Numbered from the stretch's first letter, positions 18,378 to 27,424 are shown. The stretch: DNA of 64,000 nucleotides from Candidatus Brocadia sinica JPN1 (GCF_000949635.1 NZ_BAFN01000001.1:2655673-2719672); one strand, 5' to 3'. The notes: generated from the letters alone by a model not told the origin. Numbers and translations: made by a program.

Positions 18378-18566
18378 TCATTTATGCTCTTCCAGATATT
18401 TTCTAACGGCTAGTTGTGAAACGGCAAATTCCTCAATCTTTCTTACCCTTTGTAAAACATGATGCCAATCTTCCGGCGTGCCGCAGGGGCCGTCTTCCTT
18501 AATCTTCTTTTCCAATTTTTTTAAGTCCAATTCCAGTAAGTCGAGTCTGTTTTTCAGATCTTTCAT
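18378..18566 (-). CDS. Small coiled-coil protein of unknown function
   Basis: A 62-residue, highly charged protein with a heptad-like N-terminal half rich in Lys, Leu and Glu and a central GTPEDWHHVLQ segment. ATG at 18566 has GGAGAA six bases upstream, which supports a real gene; a TTG at 18578 would overlap that ribosome site. It lies 52 bp ahead of the FAD oxidoreductase start and may share its transcript. Function not recognised. Confidence 0.6.
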   Translation of the reverse strand: MKDLKNRLDLLELDLKKLEKKIKEDGPCGTPEDWHHVLQRVRKIEEFAVSQLAVRKYLEEHK

Positions 18567-18644
18567 GGTGTTCTCCAATATTTTTCGTGATCAACTCACA
18601 AAAGTTTGAAATTCCTACACAATCAAATTACAACTGATTTAAAA

Positions 18645-18674
18645 CTTTGCGTTCTTTGCACTTTTTGCGGTGAG
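18645..18674. repeat. Short dispersed repeat (CTTTGCG/TTCTTTGC type)
   Basis: ACTTTGCGTTCTTTGC followed by ACTTTTTGCGGTG, a direct-repeat-like motif downstream of the TPR gene. Similar wording appears at 33385-33416 and in both arms of the inverted repeat at 61201-61270. Probably remnants of one small repeat family. Confidence 0.4.
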
Positions 18675-18686
18675 TTATCAGGTATT

Positions 18687-19424
18687 TTACGGGATTTTCT
18701 TTGCTGGTTTATCATCCGTATGATAAAGCGAAAATTCATCTTTGGCTTTATCCGTCCAACCCTTTGCTGTATAAGCAATACCAAGCTTTTGGTGGATTTC
18801 CCTGTCTTTGGGTTTGCAGGCCAGCGCCTTATTGAATTCGCTGATTGCATCATCGATCAGCCCATTAGAGAAGTAGGAAAATCCCAGGTTGTAATGAACA
18901 GAGGCCTTTTGCTTGGTTTTATTTTCAGGGAGAAGCTCCAGAGACTTTCGGTACTCAGGAATGGCCTCACTGTGTAATCCCTTGCATCGATAGGCATAGC
19001 CTAGATTATAGTAGGCTTCTGCCGAATTTGGGTTTTGGTTAATGGCCGTCTGAAAGGCGCAGATAGCTTCATCCAGCAGACCCATATCCCGGTATAACAA
19101 GCCTTGATAATAATAGAGACCGGGATAATTTTTCTCTTTTTCTAATAGTGTATGAAATGCAGTCATGGCCTCTGAATAGTTTCCTTGATTGCCGCACGTC
19201 AACGCAAATTGGAACAGGTCATCGTTGTTCATGGATTTTAATTTATCGGTGATCTGCTGGGTGTCGGTTTTTTGAGAACCTGGGGCAGTTTTATGTATTT
19301 CATCGTTGATGCCGGTGGAATTATAAATGATTCCGGCATTGGGATACGTGGTGTCGTGCTTATTGCAACTTAGCACAGGAGCTAAAAGAAGAAAACCCAA
19401 GAAGATAACGATATAACTTTTCAT
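18687..19424 (-). CDS. TPR-repeat lipoprotein
   Basis: A 245-residue predicted lipoprotein with a signal peptide ending in the lipobox LAPVLSC (lipidated Cys about 20). After a polar linker, four to five tetratricopeptide repeats follow (about 75-235), with typical phrases such as GLLDEAICAFQTAI...NSAEAYYNLGYAY and SEAIPEYRKSLEL. TPR proteins act as scaffolds for protein complexes; here probably on the periplasmic face of a membrane. It is separated by 130 bp from the M16 peptidase upstream, which may share its transcript. Specific partners are unknown. Confidence 0.85.
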   Translation of the reverse strand: MKSYIVIFLGFLLLAPVLSCNKHDTTYPNAGIIYNSTGINDEIHKTAPGSQKTDTQQITDKLKSMNNDDLFQFALTCGNQGNYSEAMTAFHTLLEKEKNYPGLYYYQGLLYRDMGLLDEAICAFQTAINQNPNSAEAYYNLGYAYRCKGLHSEAIPEYRKSLELLPENKTKQKASVHYNLGFSYFSNGLIDDAISEFNKALACKPKDREIHQKLGIAYTAKGWTDKAKDEFSLYHTDDKPAKKIP

Positions 19425-19554
19425 GGTAAAAAACCTTTCTAACGGAATAAATTATACTGAATTTCTTATTCATCAGGTTAAAGGAATCATACGAAATTTT
19501 CAAGGAAAATAAGAGGAAATATATGGGTTGGCAGTACGATGTGATATGAACAGA

Positions 19555-20841
19555 CTATTTAAGCATCGCAATCGTATGCTTTTTGTTTAACCAACTATAG
19601 GTGCCAACAACAATAAAATTGCGTTTTTCGGGTATAAAAATTTCTGCAATAGTTCTGTGCACATCTTCCAATTTGATATTGTGGATTTTCTGTGCCTGTT
19701 TTTCCGGTGTATCGGGTGTTTCCGGGGTAATCAGAAGCTCCTCAATGCCAAACCAGTTAGCCATGGCGAGTGGGCTGTCCATGATGAGTTGTGTCTGGCT
19801 GAATACCCGTTCCTCTGTCTGGTTCAGCTCCTGTTCCGTGATTCCTTCACGGTAAAGTTTGCGTACCTCATCCATAACGGCCTTAGTTGTTTTTTCAAAA
19901 TTTTCCCTTTTTGTCGATGTATAGATGTCAATAGAACCAACGTCGGAAAACATGGTGGGGTAGCTTGTGATATCATAGACCAGCCCCAATCTCTCTCGTA
20001 CATTCAATGATAATCTGGAACTGATTCCCCCTCCCAGGACATCTGCAATGAGAAGCATGATAATGGCTTTTTCGTGTTTATACGGATATGCCTTATGGCA
20101 GAGTTTAAAACTGACAGTTTGAGATGGAGATTTTTTGAAGAGGCATCTTGGCTCTGTTTGTGTAGTTTTCAGAGGTGGTTTCTGCCCGAAGAACTTTCCC
20201 TGCGCATTTCCGAATAGTTCGTTGACATAGTGAGCAACCATATCTTTCTCGAATTTTCCACTGATACAGAGAACGATGTTCTCCGGAGCAAAGAATTTTT
20301 TATAATGGATATTCAGGTCTTTGGCACGTAAGGCCGCGATGGTTTTTTCATCTCCGAATAAGGGCGCCTCTGCTGAGCCTTCCTTCCACATCAATGAAAA
20401 TGACATATCGTCAATGCATACATAGTCTCCTTTTACATCAACGAACTGCCTCATCTCCTCCTGGATGATACGTCTTTCTATCTCGATATCGTCCGATCTG
20501 AAATTTTGCCCGAAAATGATGTCTCCAAGGATGTTTATGCCCCTTTCGATATGTTTGTTGTGTACCTGGATAATCACTGCGGAATATTCCGGCGATGTGT
20601 AAGCATCAATATCCCCACCGATATTGTCTATGGCCTGGAATAATTCGAAGGAATTTTTGAAAAGCTTCGTTCCGCGAAAAAGCATATGTTCAAGGAAATG
20701 TGATATGCCAAGGTTCTTTTCTTCTTCATATCTGGACCCCACGCCGATATAAGCAGACATAACAACGGAGTGGATATGGGGTATTTCCAGGTAAATTACA
20801 CGCAATCCGTTCGGTAATAGTTCTTTGCTGTAAGTGTACAT
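19555..20841 (-). CDS. M16 family zinc metallopeptidase
   Basis: A 428-residue protease of the processing-peptidase (pitrilysin) family. The inverted zinc motif HFLEH is at 48-52 and the third ligand region is IIQEEMRQF (about 130). The second, inactive half carries GGGISSRLSLNVRERLGLVY, the standard substrate-clamping segment. Proteins of this length normally dimerise or fold as one two-domain monomer. There is no signal peptide, so it is cytoplasmic unless exported otherwise. ATG at 20841. It is divergent from sbtA with a 413-bp gap. Confidence 0.93.
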   Translation of the reverse strand: MYTYSKELLPNGLRVIYLEIPHIHSVVMSAYIGVGSRYEEEKNLGISHFLEHMLFRGTKLFKNSFELFQAIDNIGGDIDAYTSPEYSAVIIQVHNKHIERGINILGDIIFGQNFRSDDIEIERRIIQEEMRQFVDVKGDYVCIDDMSFSLMWKEGSAEAPLFGDEKTIAALRAKDLNIHYKKFFAPENIVLCISGKFEKDMVAHYVNELFGNAQGKFFGQKPPLKTTQTEPRCLFKKSPSQTVSFKLCHKAYPYKHEKAIIMLLIADVLGGGISSRLSLNVRERLGLVYDITSYPTMFSDVGSIDIYTSTKRENFEKTTKAVMDEVRKLYREGITEQELNQTEERVFSQTQLIMDSPLAMANWFGIEELLITPETPDTPEKQAQKIHNIKLEDVHRTIAEIFIPEKRNFIVVGTYSWLNKKHTIAMLK

Positions 20842-21254
20842 TGGTTTAAAAGGGAAAAATGTTTATCCTGAAAAACTGTATATTATTACCACTGTAAAAT
20901 TTATAGTCCATGAATTTTTGGCAGGTGCTCAAGTTGTTTAAATTTATATTTGTCTTTCTAATGTATTGTTATACTAAAACGATATTGTAAAATAAATTTC
21001 AAATATGAAATTTTTACATTAGCAATAGTAATACCACAACACAGGCTAATTACTTCATATTGTGGCTAAATATCTGTTACCAAAAGAATAAGGTCATATT
21101 GTAAGACAACAAATATTTTTTGGAATGGAATTTGTGATATAATTTTACGGCTAATGGGAGATTCAATTCCCATGCTCTTTTATTTCACACAGGTACAATT
21201 ATGAGTAACAAAATAATTGTATGAAAATTTAAAATATTTTGAAACAAGGAAAAA
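20842..21254. other. Divergent AT-rich intergenic region ahead of sbtA
   Basis: 413 bp of strongly AT-rich DNA between divergently transcribed M16 peptidase and sbtA. It must contain both promoters. A TATAAT lies near 21135-21140 in the sbtA direction, but I found no well-spaced -35 box for it. No gene or strong hairpin seen. Confidence 0.4.
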
Positions 21255-22250
21255 ATGGACATTGATCTTATTATAAATAATCTGGCACACCCTCCCGTTC
21301 TCTTCTTCTTTCTTGGAATGATCGCGTCATTCTGCAAATCAGACCTGAAGATCCCCGACCCTCTCCCCAAGCTCTTTTCCCTTTACCTATTGCTTGCCAT
21401 AGGATTTCATGGTGGGGTTGAATTGCGTAAGACCGGGCTTACTCAGGAAGTTGTATTTGCCCTATCCGCGGCCATGGGTATGGCGGTAATTGTGCCAATT
21501 TATGCCTTCTTTATCTTAAGAATTAAATTAGATGTTTATAATGCCGCAGCAATTGCCGCTACCTATGGTTCTATAAGCGCGGTGACATATATCACGGCTG
21601 TAACCTTTCTTCAGACTTTAGGCCTCGAGCCTGGAGGATACATGGTAGCCGCATTAGCGCTTATGGAGTCGCCAGCGATTGTTATAGGAATTATCCTGGC
21701 AAGGCTATTTGCTCCAAAGAAAGAGAACGAAAATGGATTTTCCTGGTCCGCAGTGTTTCGGGAAGCCTTCCTGAATGGTTCTGTGCTGCTTATAACGGGT
21801 AGCTTATTGATAGGATTAGCTTCAGGCGAAGAGGGATGGGATACCTTAAAGCCCTTTACCAAGGATATATTTAAAGGCATGCTCAGTTTTTTTCTCCTTG
21901 ATATGGGACTTTTGGCAGCAAAGAGAATTGGTGATTTAAAAAGTGCTGGATTTTTTTTACCACCTTTTGCTATAGTAATTCCTGTTTTTAATGCTTGTAT
22001 TGGTATTGTTTTAGCGAAACTTGTCGGTTTGCAGCCGGAAAATGCCCTTATGCTTTCGATTCTCTGTGCAAGCGCTTCATACATTGCGGTTCCTGCTGCT
22101 ATGAGATTGTCGCTTCCCGAGGCAAATCCGAGCTTGTTTGTTCCCATGGCGTTAGCGATTACGTTCCCGTTTAATATTATAGTAGGAATACCGTTATATT
22201 ACTATTTAATAAAGAGGGTCAATGAATTGATTCCAGCATTCGGGGGATAA
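21255..22250 (+). CDS. sbtA: Sodium-dependent bicarbonate transporter SbtA
   Basis: A 331-residue membrane protein of the SbtA/DUF897 family, which imports bicarbonate with sodium. About ten hydrophobic segments, in two inverted halves. Family signatures are FFFLGMIASFCKSDLKIPDPLPKLF at the start, FHGGVELRKTG, and ATYGSISAVTYITA, the repeat that lines the substrate site; a matching CASASYIAVPAAMR follows in the second half. ATG at 21255, with AAGGAAA nine bases ahead. It is followed after 6 bp by its PII-like partner, so the two form an operon. It would supply inorganic carbon to an autotroph. Confidence 0.92.
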   Translation: MDIDLIINNLAHPPVLFFFLGMIASFCKSDLKIPDPLPKLFSLYLLLAIGFHGGVELRKTGLTQEVVFALSAAMGMAVIVPIYAFFILRIKLDVYNAAAIAATYGSISAVTYITAVTFLQTLGLEPGGYMVAALALMESPAIVIGIILARLFAPKKENENGFSWSAVFREAFLNGSVLLITGSLLIGLASGEEGWDTLKPFTKDIFKGMLSFFLLDMGLLAAKRIGDLKSAGFFLPPFAIVIPVFNACIGIVLAKLVGLQPENALMLSILCASASYIAVPAAMRLSLPEANPSLFVPMALAITFPFNIIVGIPLYYYLIKRVNELIPAFGG

Positions 22251-22256
22251 AGGATT

Positions 22257-22559
22257 ATGAAACCGGTATCAAAAGTAGAAATAATAATCGATTCTCTTGA
22301 AGTTGAACATGTCGTTAAGTTTCTCGATGAGATAGGAGTTTCTGGTTATAGTATTATCAATGATGTGGTCGGAAAAGGCCATAGGGGTGTAAGGTCTGGG
22401 TATGAATTCGCCGAACTATTTAAAAATAGTTACATAATGGTTGTTTGTGAAGAAAAGGAAATGCACAAGATCGTAGAGGCAATAAGGCCGATTATTAAGA
22501 AGTTTGGCGGCGTTTGCATTGTGTCCGATGTTATCATGAGAATACATAGAAATACCTAG
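22257..22559 (+). CDS. sbtB: SbtB, PII-like regulator of SbtA
   Basis: A 100-residue trimeric PII-like protein that binds adenyl nucleotides and gates SbtA. It starts KVEIIIDSLEVEHVVKFLDE and carries the conserved GKGHRGVRSG loop. The C-terminus stops after SDVIMRIHRNT, without the Cys-containing C-terminal loop (CGPEGC) that gives some cyanobacterial SbtB proteins redox control. Operon position directly behind sbtA is the main support for its role. ATG at 22257 with AAAGGA before it. Confidence 0.9.
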   Translation: MKPVSKVEIIIDSLEVEHVVKFLDEIGVSGYSIINDVVGKGHRGVRSGYEFAELFKNSYIMVVCEEKEMHKIVEAIRPIIKKFGGVCIVSDVIMRIHRNT

Positions 22560-22682
22560 AAGCTATGGGGTTAACGTCCTGCATTAACTTGTCAATTGTT
22601 CGCATATTTTTCAGCCATAGAAAGGGCCGTCCCATTTCTTCAAATTCCTTTCATCAATCAATGCCAACGTCACTCCCGTGAT

Positions 22683-23327
22683 TTAAAGGCAGGACGTTTC
22701 CGATGGATTGAGAATCCTCACCTTTCTGCCCTCGATTTTTAATCTGCCCTCTGCAAAGAGGCGTATTGCCTCCGGATATGCCTCGCATTCCTCTTTAAAA
22801 ACCCGCGCAGCAAGAGTGTCTGGCGTGTCATCTTCGAGGACGGGAACAGCCCTCTGGATAATTACGGGGCCGTTGTCGTACACATTATCCGCAAAATGTA
22901 CCGTGCATCCGGAAACCTTTGCACCATAGTTGATGACAGCCTCATGCACCTTTTTGCCGTAATAATTGTGGCCGCAAAAGGCAGGAATAAGTCCCGGATG
23001 AATATTCATGACCCTGCCTTTGTACTGTTCGGGAATTTTGTAAAAATGTACGAAGCCTGCAAGGACGACAAGGTCGATAGGATGCTTATCCAATTCGTTC
23101 GTAATGGCGTGGCTAAAAGCTTCGATATCATTATAATCCGAATAAGGGATGATTGCTGCGCAAAGGTTGTGCTTTCTCGCTCGGTCAAGGCCAGCGGCGT
23201 TTGGTTTGCTGCTTATTACGATTTGAATTGTGGCAGGTAATTTCCCTGCCTCTATTTGGTCTATAAAGTTTTGAAGGGTATTGCCACCGCCAGAGATCAA
23301 TACCCCTAAACGTATTTTTTTTATCAT
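22683..23327 (-). CDS. purN: Phosphoribosylglycinamide formyltransferase PurN
   Basis: Transfers a formyl group from 10-formyl-tetrahydrofolate to GAR in purine synthesis. From the ATG at 23327 it has 214 residues. Visible are LISGGGNTLQNFID at the start, SSKPNAAGLDRA, the catalytic region HPGLIPAF (His) with GCTVHF, and DNGPVIIQRAVPV near the C-terminus. Normal length is about 200-215. An ATG at 23351 would add eight hydrophobic residues; no ribosome site favours either. It converges on sbtB and diverges from hemL. Confidence 0.94.
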   Translation of the reverse strand: MIKKIRLGVLISGGGNTLQNFIDQIEAGKLPATIQIVISSKPNAAGLDRARKHNLCAAIIPYSDYNDIEAFSHAITNELDKHPIDLVVLAGFVHFYKIPEQYKGRVMNIHPGLIPAFCGHNYYGKKVHEAVINYGAKVSGCTVHFADNVYDNGPVIIQRAVPVLEDDTPDTLAARVFKEECEAYPEAIRLFAEGRLKIEGRKVRILNPSETSCL

Positions 23328-23442
23328 AAAAATAAGCAAAAATATTGACAAAGAATTTGTGATTTGCTATCATGCTCGTCTTCTTGGTTTTCGAAGAAAA
23401 CCTTCTATAGCATGATACATAAAATATAATAATAGATTTTCT

Positions 23443-24735
23443 ATGTCAAAGATAATTATCGAGAAATCAAAAAAAGCGTTTGCTGAGGCACAGAATTTTA
23501 TACCGGGCGGGGTTAATAGTCCCGTCAGGGCTTTTGGCGCCGTAGGTGGCACCCCAATTTTTATAAAGTCAGGGTCAGGTTGCTATCTGACCGATGTCGA
23601 TGGCAACAGGTATGTGGATTATGTGGGTTCATGGGGGCCGCTTATTTTAGGGCATGCAGATTCAAGGGTGGTAAAAAGGATTAACGAAGCGGTAGCCAAT
23701 GGCACGAGTTATGGTGCGCCAACCGAGTTAGAGATAAAACTTGCCCAGCTTATTAAAGAAGCCATGCCGTCTATGGAAAAGGTGAGAATGGTCAACTCCG
23801 GTACAGAGGCTACGATGAGCGCCATCCGTTTGGCGAGGGGATTTACTGGGCGGGACGCAGTAGTTAAATTTGAGGGTTGTTACCATGGGCATGTGGACAG
23901 CTTGCTGATACAGGCAGGCTCTGGCGCCACAACGCTAGGGACACCCACCAGTCCTGGTGTTCCGCAAGATTTTGTTAAGCATACGATTTCCCTTCCTTAT
24001 AACGATATCGATGCGGTAAATGAAGTTTGTTCAAACCGGGGAAAAGACATTGCTTGTATCATTGTTGAGGCAGTTGCCGGGAATATGGGAGTTGTGCCTC
24101 CGAAAAAGGGTTATCTTGAAGGGTTGAGAGAAATAACTAAAAAGCATGGTATTGTGCTGATATTGGATGAGGTTATGACTGGTTTCAGGGTTGCGCATGG
24201 CGGTGTGCAGTCTCTTTACCATATCACACCTGACTTAACTACGCTGGGAAAGATTATTGGCGGAGGTCTTCCGGTTGGGGCGTATGGTGGTAAGAAGGAG
24301 ATTATGGATAGTATCTCTCCGGTGGGGCCAATATATCAGGCGGGTACTTTGTCGGGCAATCCCGTAGCTATGACTGCGGGTATTGCCACATTGGAAATAC
24401 TGAAAGACAATCAAATTTATAAAACTTTGGAAGAAAAATCACAACGGTTGGCTGCGGGTATGGAAAAGGCATGCAAGGATGCAGCGGTGCCTGCCTATCA
24501 CACCCGTGTAGGCTCGATGCTGTGTACTTTTTTTACCGATCAACCGGTTACGGATTATGCTACTGCCAAAAAAAGTGATACGAAACGATATGCAAAGTTT
24601 TTTCACGGCATGCTGGAAAGAGGGTTCTATTTTGCGCCATCGCAGTTTGAGGCAGTTTTTGTGTCGGTTGTTCATGGTGAAAAAGAGATTGATGCAACCA
24701 TTGATGCCTTTAAGGCTGTAATGAAAGATTTTTAA
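23443..24735 (+). CDS. hemL: Glutamate-1-semialdehyde 2,1-aminomutase HemL
   Basis: PLP enzyme that turns glutamate-1-semialdehyde into 5-aminolevulinate in C5-pathway tetrapyrrole synthesis, needed here for heme and cobalamin. At 430 residues it is normal length. The signatures are [11 protein letters not shown] at the start, [24 protein letters not shown], the PLP lysine in [10 protein letters not shown] and GTLSGNP. No frameshift or unusual segment. ATG at 23443, without an obvious Shine-Dalgarno. Confidence 0.96.
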   Translation: MSKIIIEKSKKAFAEAQNFIPGGVNSPVRAFGAVGGTPIFIKSGSGCYLTDVDGNRYVDYVGSWGPLILGHADSRVVKRINEAVANGTSYGAPTELEIKLAQLIKEAMPSMEKVRMVNSGTEATMSAIRLARGFTGRDAVVKFEGCYHGHVDSLLIQAGSGATTLGTPTSPGVPQDFVKHTISLPYNDIDAVNEVCSNRGKDIACIIVEAVAGNMGVVPPKKGYLEGLREITKKHGIVLILDEVMTGFRVAHGGVQSLYHITPDLTTLGKIIGGGLPVGAYGGKKEIMDSISPVGPIYQAGTLSGNPVAMTAGIATLEILKDNQIYKTLEEKSQRLAAGMEKACKDAAVPAYHTRVGSMLCTFFTDQPVTDYATAKKSDTKRYAKFFHGMLERGFYFAPSQFEAVFVSVVHGEKEIDATIDAFKAVMKDF

Positions 24736-24785
24736 AACGTAATTGTTCTTTAAAAAACCTGACCCGAACGAGTCGGAAGAGAAAT

Positions 24786-24874
24786 GTAGGGCAAGGTTTT
24801 AGCCGTTCGGCTGAGCTCACGACAAAGTCTTGCGTTTGTTGCAGGAAAGCAAACCTGAAGGTTTGTCACTGCAT
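24786..24874. repeat. Small inverted repeat element between hemL and the PhoU-like gene
   Basis: The unit begins GTAGGGCAAGGTTTTAGCC and ends with a palindrome GCAAACCTGAAGGTTTG followed by TCACTGC, the mirror of its start with changes. A second internal palindrome, AGCCGTTCGGCT, lies near 24801. It resembles a decayed palindromic MITE of the GTAGGGCAAGGC type. The flanks carry no gene. Confidence 0.45.
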
Positions 24875-25029
24875 GGTAGTGGTGACAATATCTTTGCAGA
24901 AATTGTCAAAAATATTTTTCTTAAAGATACCATTCTTGTGAGATTAGGTTCCCGCGGGGAAGAAAAATGCCCTCCTGTGTTTGCTCTTGCCAAAGGAAAG
25001 GGGGGAAAAGAAATTTTGAGGTATTATTT

Positions 25030-25662
25030 ATGACAAACATAAATATAAGCGGTGACTTAAAAAGTATATTGGAACGTATCAGTGGAATGTGCTCCAAGAC
25101 AGAGTCGATTTTAAGCCTTTGTATGGATGGCTTTATGAAGCATAAGGTCGCATTGCTTGATGATGCGAAGAGGATGAGCCAGGCCATTCACGACGAAGAG
25201 AACGAATTGATAAGTCTCCTCAGCAATAAAGCCGCAAGATCCGGCGTGAACAACGAGTCGATAAAATCCTTGATGGCGGTTGTGGGTCATATTGAAATGG
25301 CAACGAATGGATTGGATGGCATTCTTCAGCATGTAAAGACTAAGGTGGGTGAAGGGGTGTTATTCAGTGACAAAGGTGTGAATGAGATATCTCATCTCTT
25401 CAGAGAAACCCTTGATATATTAAAGACCGCTGGCGATATTCTCCTGACCAGGAACGAGGTACTGAAGAAGTACGTTACTGATAAATACGGAAGCATCAAT
25501 CAAACTATTGATGCCTACTCGGAAGAGCATGAAGACCGGTTAATTAAGGGATTATGTCAACCCAGAAGTTCTTCATTGTATTTGAGCATTGTTGATGCTC
25601 TGGGTAAGGTTGTTTGGCACATAAAGCAGGCAGTTGAAAGATTTTTTTTGATGAGCAGGTGA
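25030..25662 (+). CDS. PhoU-like helical protein at the head of the ATP synthase cluster
   Basis: A 210-residue, all-helical protein resembling one PhoU domain or the cytoplasmic part of Na/Pi cotransporter-associated proteins (pattern KHKVALLDDAKRMSQAIHDEENELISLLS, then MAVVGHIEMATNGLDGIL). PhoU proteins act as phosphate-responsive adaptors. The ATG at 25030 with a GAGG a few bases upstream is chosen over a longer ATG frame at 24967 whose first residues look non-coding. Only three bases separate it from the atpZ/atpI gene, so it probably heads the ATP synthase operon. A link between phosphate and ATP synthase is inference. Confidence 0.65.
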   Translation: MTNINISGDLKSILERISGMCSKTESILSLCMDGFMKHKVALLDDAKRMSQAIHDEENELISLLSNKAARSGVNNESIKSLMAVVGHIEMATNGLDGILQHVKTKVGEGVLFSDKGVNEISHLFRETLDILKTAGDILLTRNEVLKKYVTDKYGSINQTIDAYSEEHEDRLIKGLCQPRSSSLYLSIVDALGKVVWHIKQAVERFFLMSR

Positions 25663-25665
25663 GGG

Positions 25666-26337
25666 GTGGTCTTTGTCAGAAAGGATAAAGACAATAAGGT
25701 GTATAATATCGCCGGGCTTATTGGAAGCTTCGGTTTCACCGCGGCAGGCGCTATGGCAGGTGGATATTTTATCGGGAGTTATTTAGATAAAAAACTCGGT
25801 ACATCTCCATGGTTCATGCTGTCGTTCATTTTGCTGGGAATTGCCGGAAGTTTCATCGAGTTCTTTAAGCTGGTAAAGAAGCTTTTGGAAGAAAATAAAA
25901 AAATGATAAGAGATGAAAAAATGGCCGCTTTGTTCTTTGATGAGGGCTTCCCTGATAGGGTGTTTAAGATGTCCCTCTATTTGTCATTGGTGGTAGTTGC
26001 TTATTCCCTGTCCTATATGTCTTTTATGTTGACCTTAAGCATTGCAATAGGCTGCCTTGTAAGCCTTGCTTCGTGTAAGGTACTCTGGTGGACGGTGCAG
26101 CAAGGGTTGTGGCACGGGAGGAGCGAAATTAAAAAATTTTTCTTAAAGGTGAGTATTTTAAAGTATTTTGCCATGGGTGGAATATTATTTTTCTCCTGTG
26201 TATTTCTGAAGATCAATATAGTTGCTATGGCGTCCGGTTTGAGTATTGTTATGGCGGTGATTATTATGAAGATTGGTAGTAAATTGCTGGTAAATTTTAT
26301 GAACAAGTCGATTAAAGTGAGTGAGAAAGGAGCGTAG
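25666..26337 (+). CDS. Fused AtpZ/AtpI accessory protein of ATP synthase
   Basis: A 223-residue membrane protein with two parts. Residues 1 to about 75 match the AtpZ/AtpQ-type small protein (GGYFIGSYLDKKLGTSPWFM, two membrane spans). After a charged linker, residues about 90-215 match AtpI (ATP synthase I), with four membrane spans. In other bacteria these are separate genes; AtpI helps assemble the c-ring and AtpZ works with it. A GTG start at 25666 has GAGGGG just upstream, overlapping the previous stop. It precedes atpB by six bases. The fusion is unusual. Confidence 0.8.
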   Translation: MVFVRKDKDNKVYNIAGLIGSFGFTAAGAMAGGYFIGSYLDKKLGTSPWFMLSFILLGIAGSFIEFFKLVKKLLEENKKMIRDEKMAALFFDEGFPDRVFKMSLYLSLVVVAYSLSYMSFMLTLSIAIGCLVSLASCKVLWWTVQQGLWHGRSEIKKFFLKVSILKYFAMGGILFFSCVFLKINIVAMASGLSIVMAVIIMKIGSKLLVNFMNKSIKVSEKGA

Positions 26338-26342
26338 GTAAA

Positions 26343-27107
26343 GTGTCCGGTGCGGGTGGAGAAACTGAAAGTTCAACCGAACTGCCATCATTTGTTGACT
26401 TTGTGCCTGTTGATGCCCATAGTCAATTTTTCGGTTTGACGAAGCATGAGTGGGTGCCAATTATTATGTCAGCCACGATAATCATATTCCTGGGAATATT
26501 TTCTATCCTTGCTACAAGAAGATTGCGAAAAGTGCCCGGTAAGCTTCAGTCGTTTTTAGAAATTGTTGTGGAAGGGCTTGAAAATTTTACCAAATCACAG
26601 ATGGGAAGGGCTGCTGGGCCGTTTATCCCATTTATTGGGACGTTGTTTATCTATATCTTTGCTATGAACATGCTGGGGCAGATACCCCTTTTCCACTCAC
26701 CGACAAGTAATTTTAATACGACCATTGCTTTAACACTCATCGTTTTTTTTGTTACTCATTATCAGGGAGTTAAAAATAATGGTATCGTGGGTTATCTAAA
26801 GCATATGGGGGGTAAACCGATTTGGCTTGCTCCACTGGTTTTTCCCCTGCATCTCATGCAGGAATTGCTTTCACGTCCGCTTTCGTTATCGATGCGTTTG
26901 TTTGGTAATGTTATGGGTGAGGATACAATCATTGCGATATTTATAGGGATTTCTCCCTTTCTTTTGGGCTTTATTCCTTTACCTATGCATCTGCCAATGG
27001 TTTTTCTTGCATTATTAGGAAGTACCATTCAGGCAATGATTTTTTCTTTACTGGCAAGTTTTTACATCGCGGGTGCAATTGGCATCCACGAAGATGAACA
27101 TCATTAA
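26343..27107 (+). CDS. atpB: ATP synthase F0 subunit a
   Basis: A 254-residue membrane subunit that forms the half-channels of the F0 motor. The essential arginine lies in SLSMRLFGNVMGEDT, and the C-terminal pair of helices ends in FYIAGAIGIHEDEHH. Around five to six hydrophobic segments. GTG start at 26343, following the AtpZ/I stop by six bases. Start and length fit the family. Confidence 0.96.
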   Translation: MSGAGGETESSTELPSFVDFVPVDAHSQFFGLTKHEWVPIIMSATIIIFLGIFSILATRRLRKVPGKLQSFLEIVVEGLENFTKSQMGRAAGPFIPFIGTLFIYIFAMNMLGQIPLFHSPTSNFNTTIALTLIVFFVTHYQGVKNNGIVGYLKHMGGKPIWLAPLVFPLHLMQELLSRPLSLSMRLFGNVMGEDTIIAIFIGISPFLLGFIPLPMHLPMVFLALLGSTIQAMIFSLLASFYIAGAIGIHEDEHH

Positions 27108-27131
27108 TTTTTTAAAAAGGAGGAGGAAGTC

Positions 27132-27404
27132 GTGATTTATTTTGCAATATTGGCGTTGTCTGTGGCTTTGATTGCGATTGCTGCTTTTGGATGTGCTCTC
27201 GGACAGGGTATGGCTGTATATGGTGCAACTACGAGCATTGCAAGGCAGCCGGAAACGGCAGGGAAAATTCAATTGGTTATGTTTGTTGGTTTGGCGTTTA
27301 TTGAATCATTAACGATTTATTCACTGATGATGTCCTTTATGCTCCTTGGTAAGTTGCCAAAGACTGAGGCAGTTCTCGAATTAATTCAGCATGCCGTTAA
27401 ATAA
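27132..27404 (+). CDS. atpE: ATP synthase F0 subunit c
   Basis: A 90-residue hairpin of two helices; several copies make the rotating ring. Helix 1 has GCALGQG (20-26), the loop is ARQPE (37-41), and the ion-binding carboxylate is Glu58 in FIESLTIY. The site mixes types: Gln25, Glu58, Ser59 and Tyr63 match sodium-binding c subunits such as that of Ilyobacter tartaricus, but Phe56 and Leu60 differ and resemble proton rings. The GTG start at 27132 is preceded by a strong GGAGGAGG. Coupling ion cannot be settled from sequence. Confidence 0.97.
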   Translation: MIYFAILALSVALIAIAAFGCALGQGMAVYGATTSIARQPETAGKIQLVMFVGLAFIESLTIYSLMMSFMLLGKLPKTEAVLELIQHAVK

Positions 27405-27424
27405 AAGTTTGGGAGGAAACTGGT

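Noticed and set aside
22573-22699. Inverted pair AACGTCCTGC / GCAGGACGTT around the sbtB-purN junction
   Set aside because: Ten bases at over 100 bp distance, and one arm is inside purN; likely chance.
24830-25033. Open frame of 67 codons between hemL and the PhoU-like gene
   Set aside because: It starts in a repeat element and overlaps the PhoU-like start signals in another frame.
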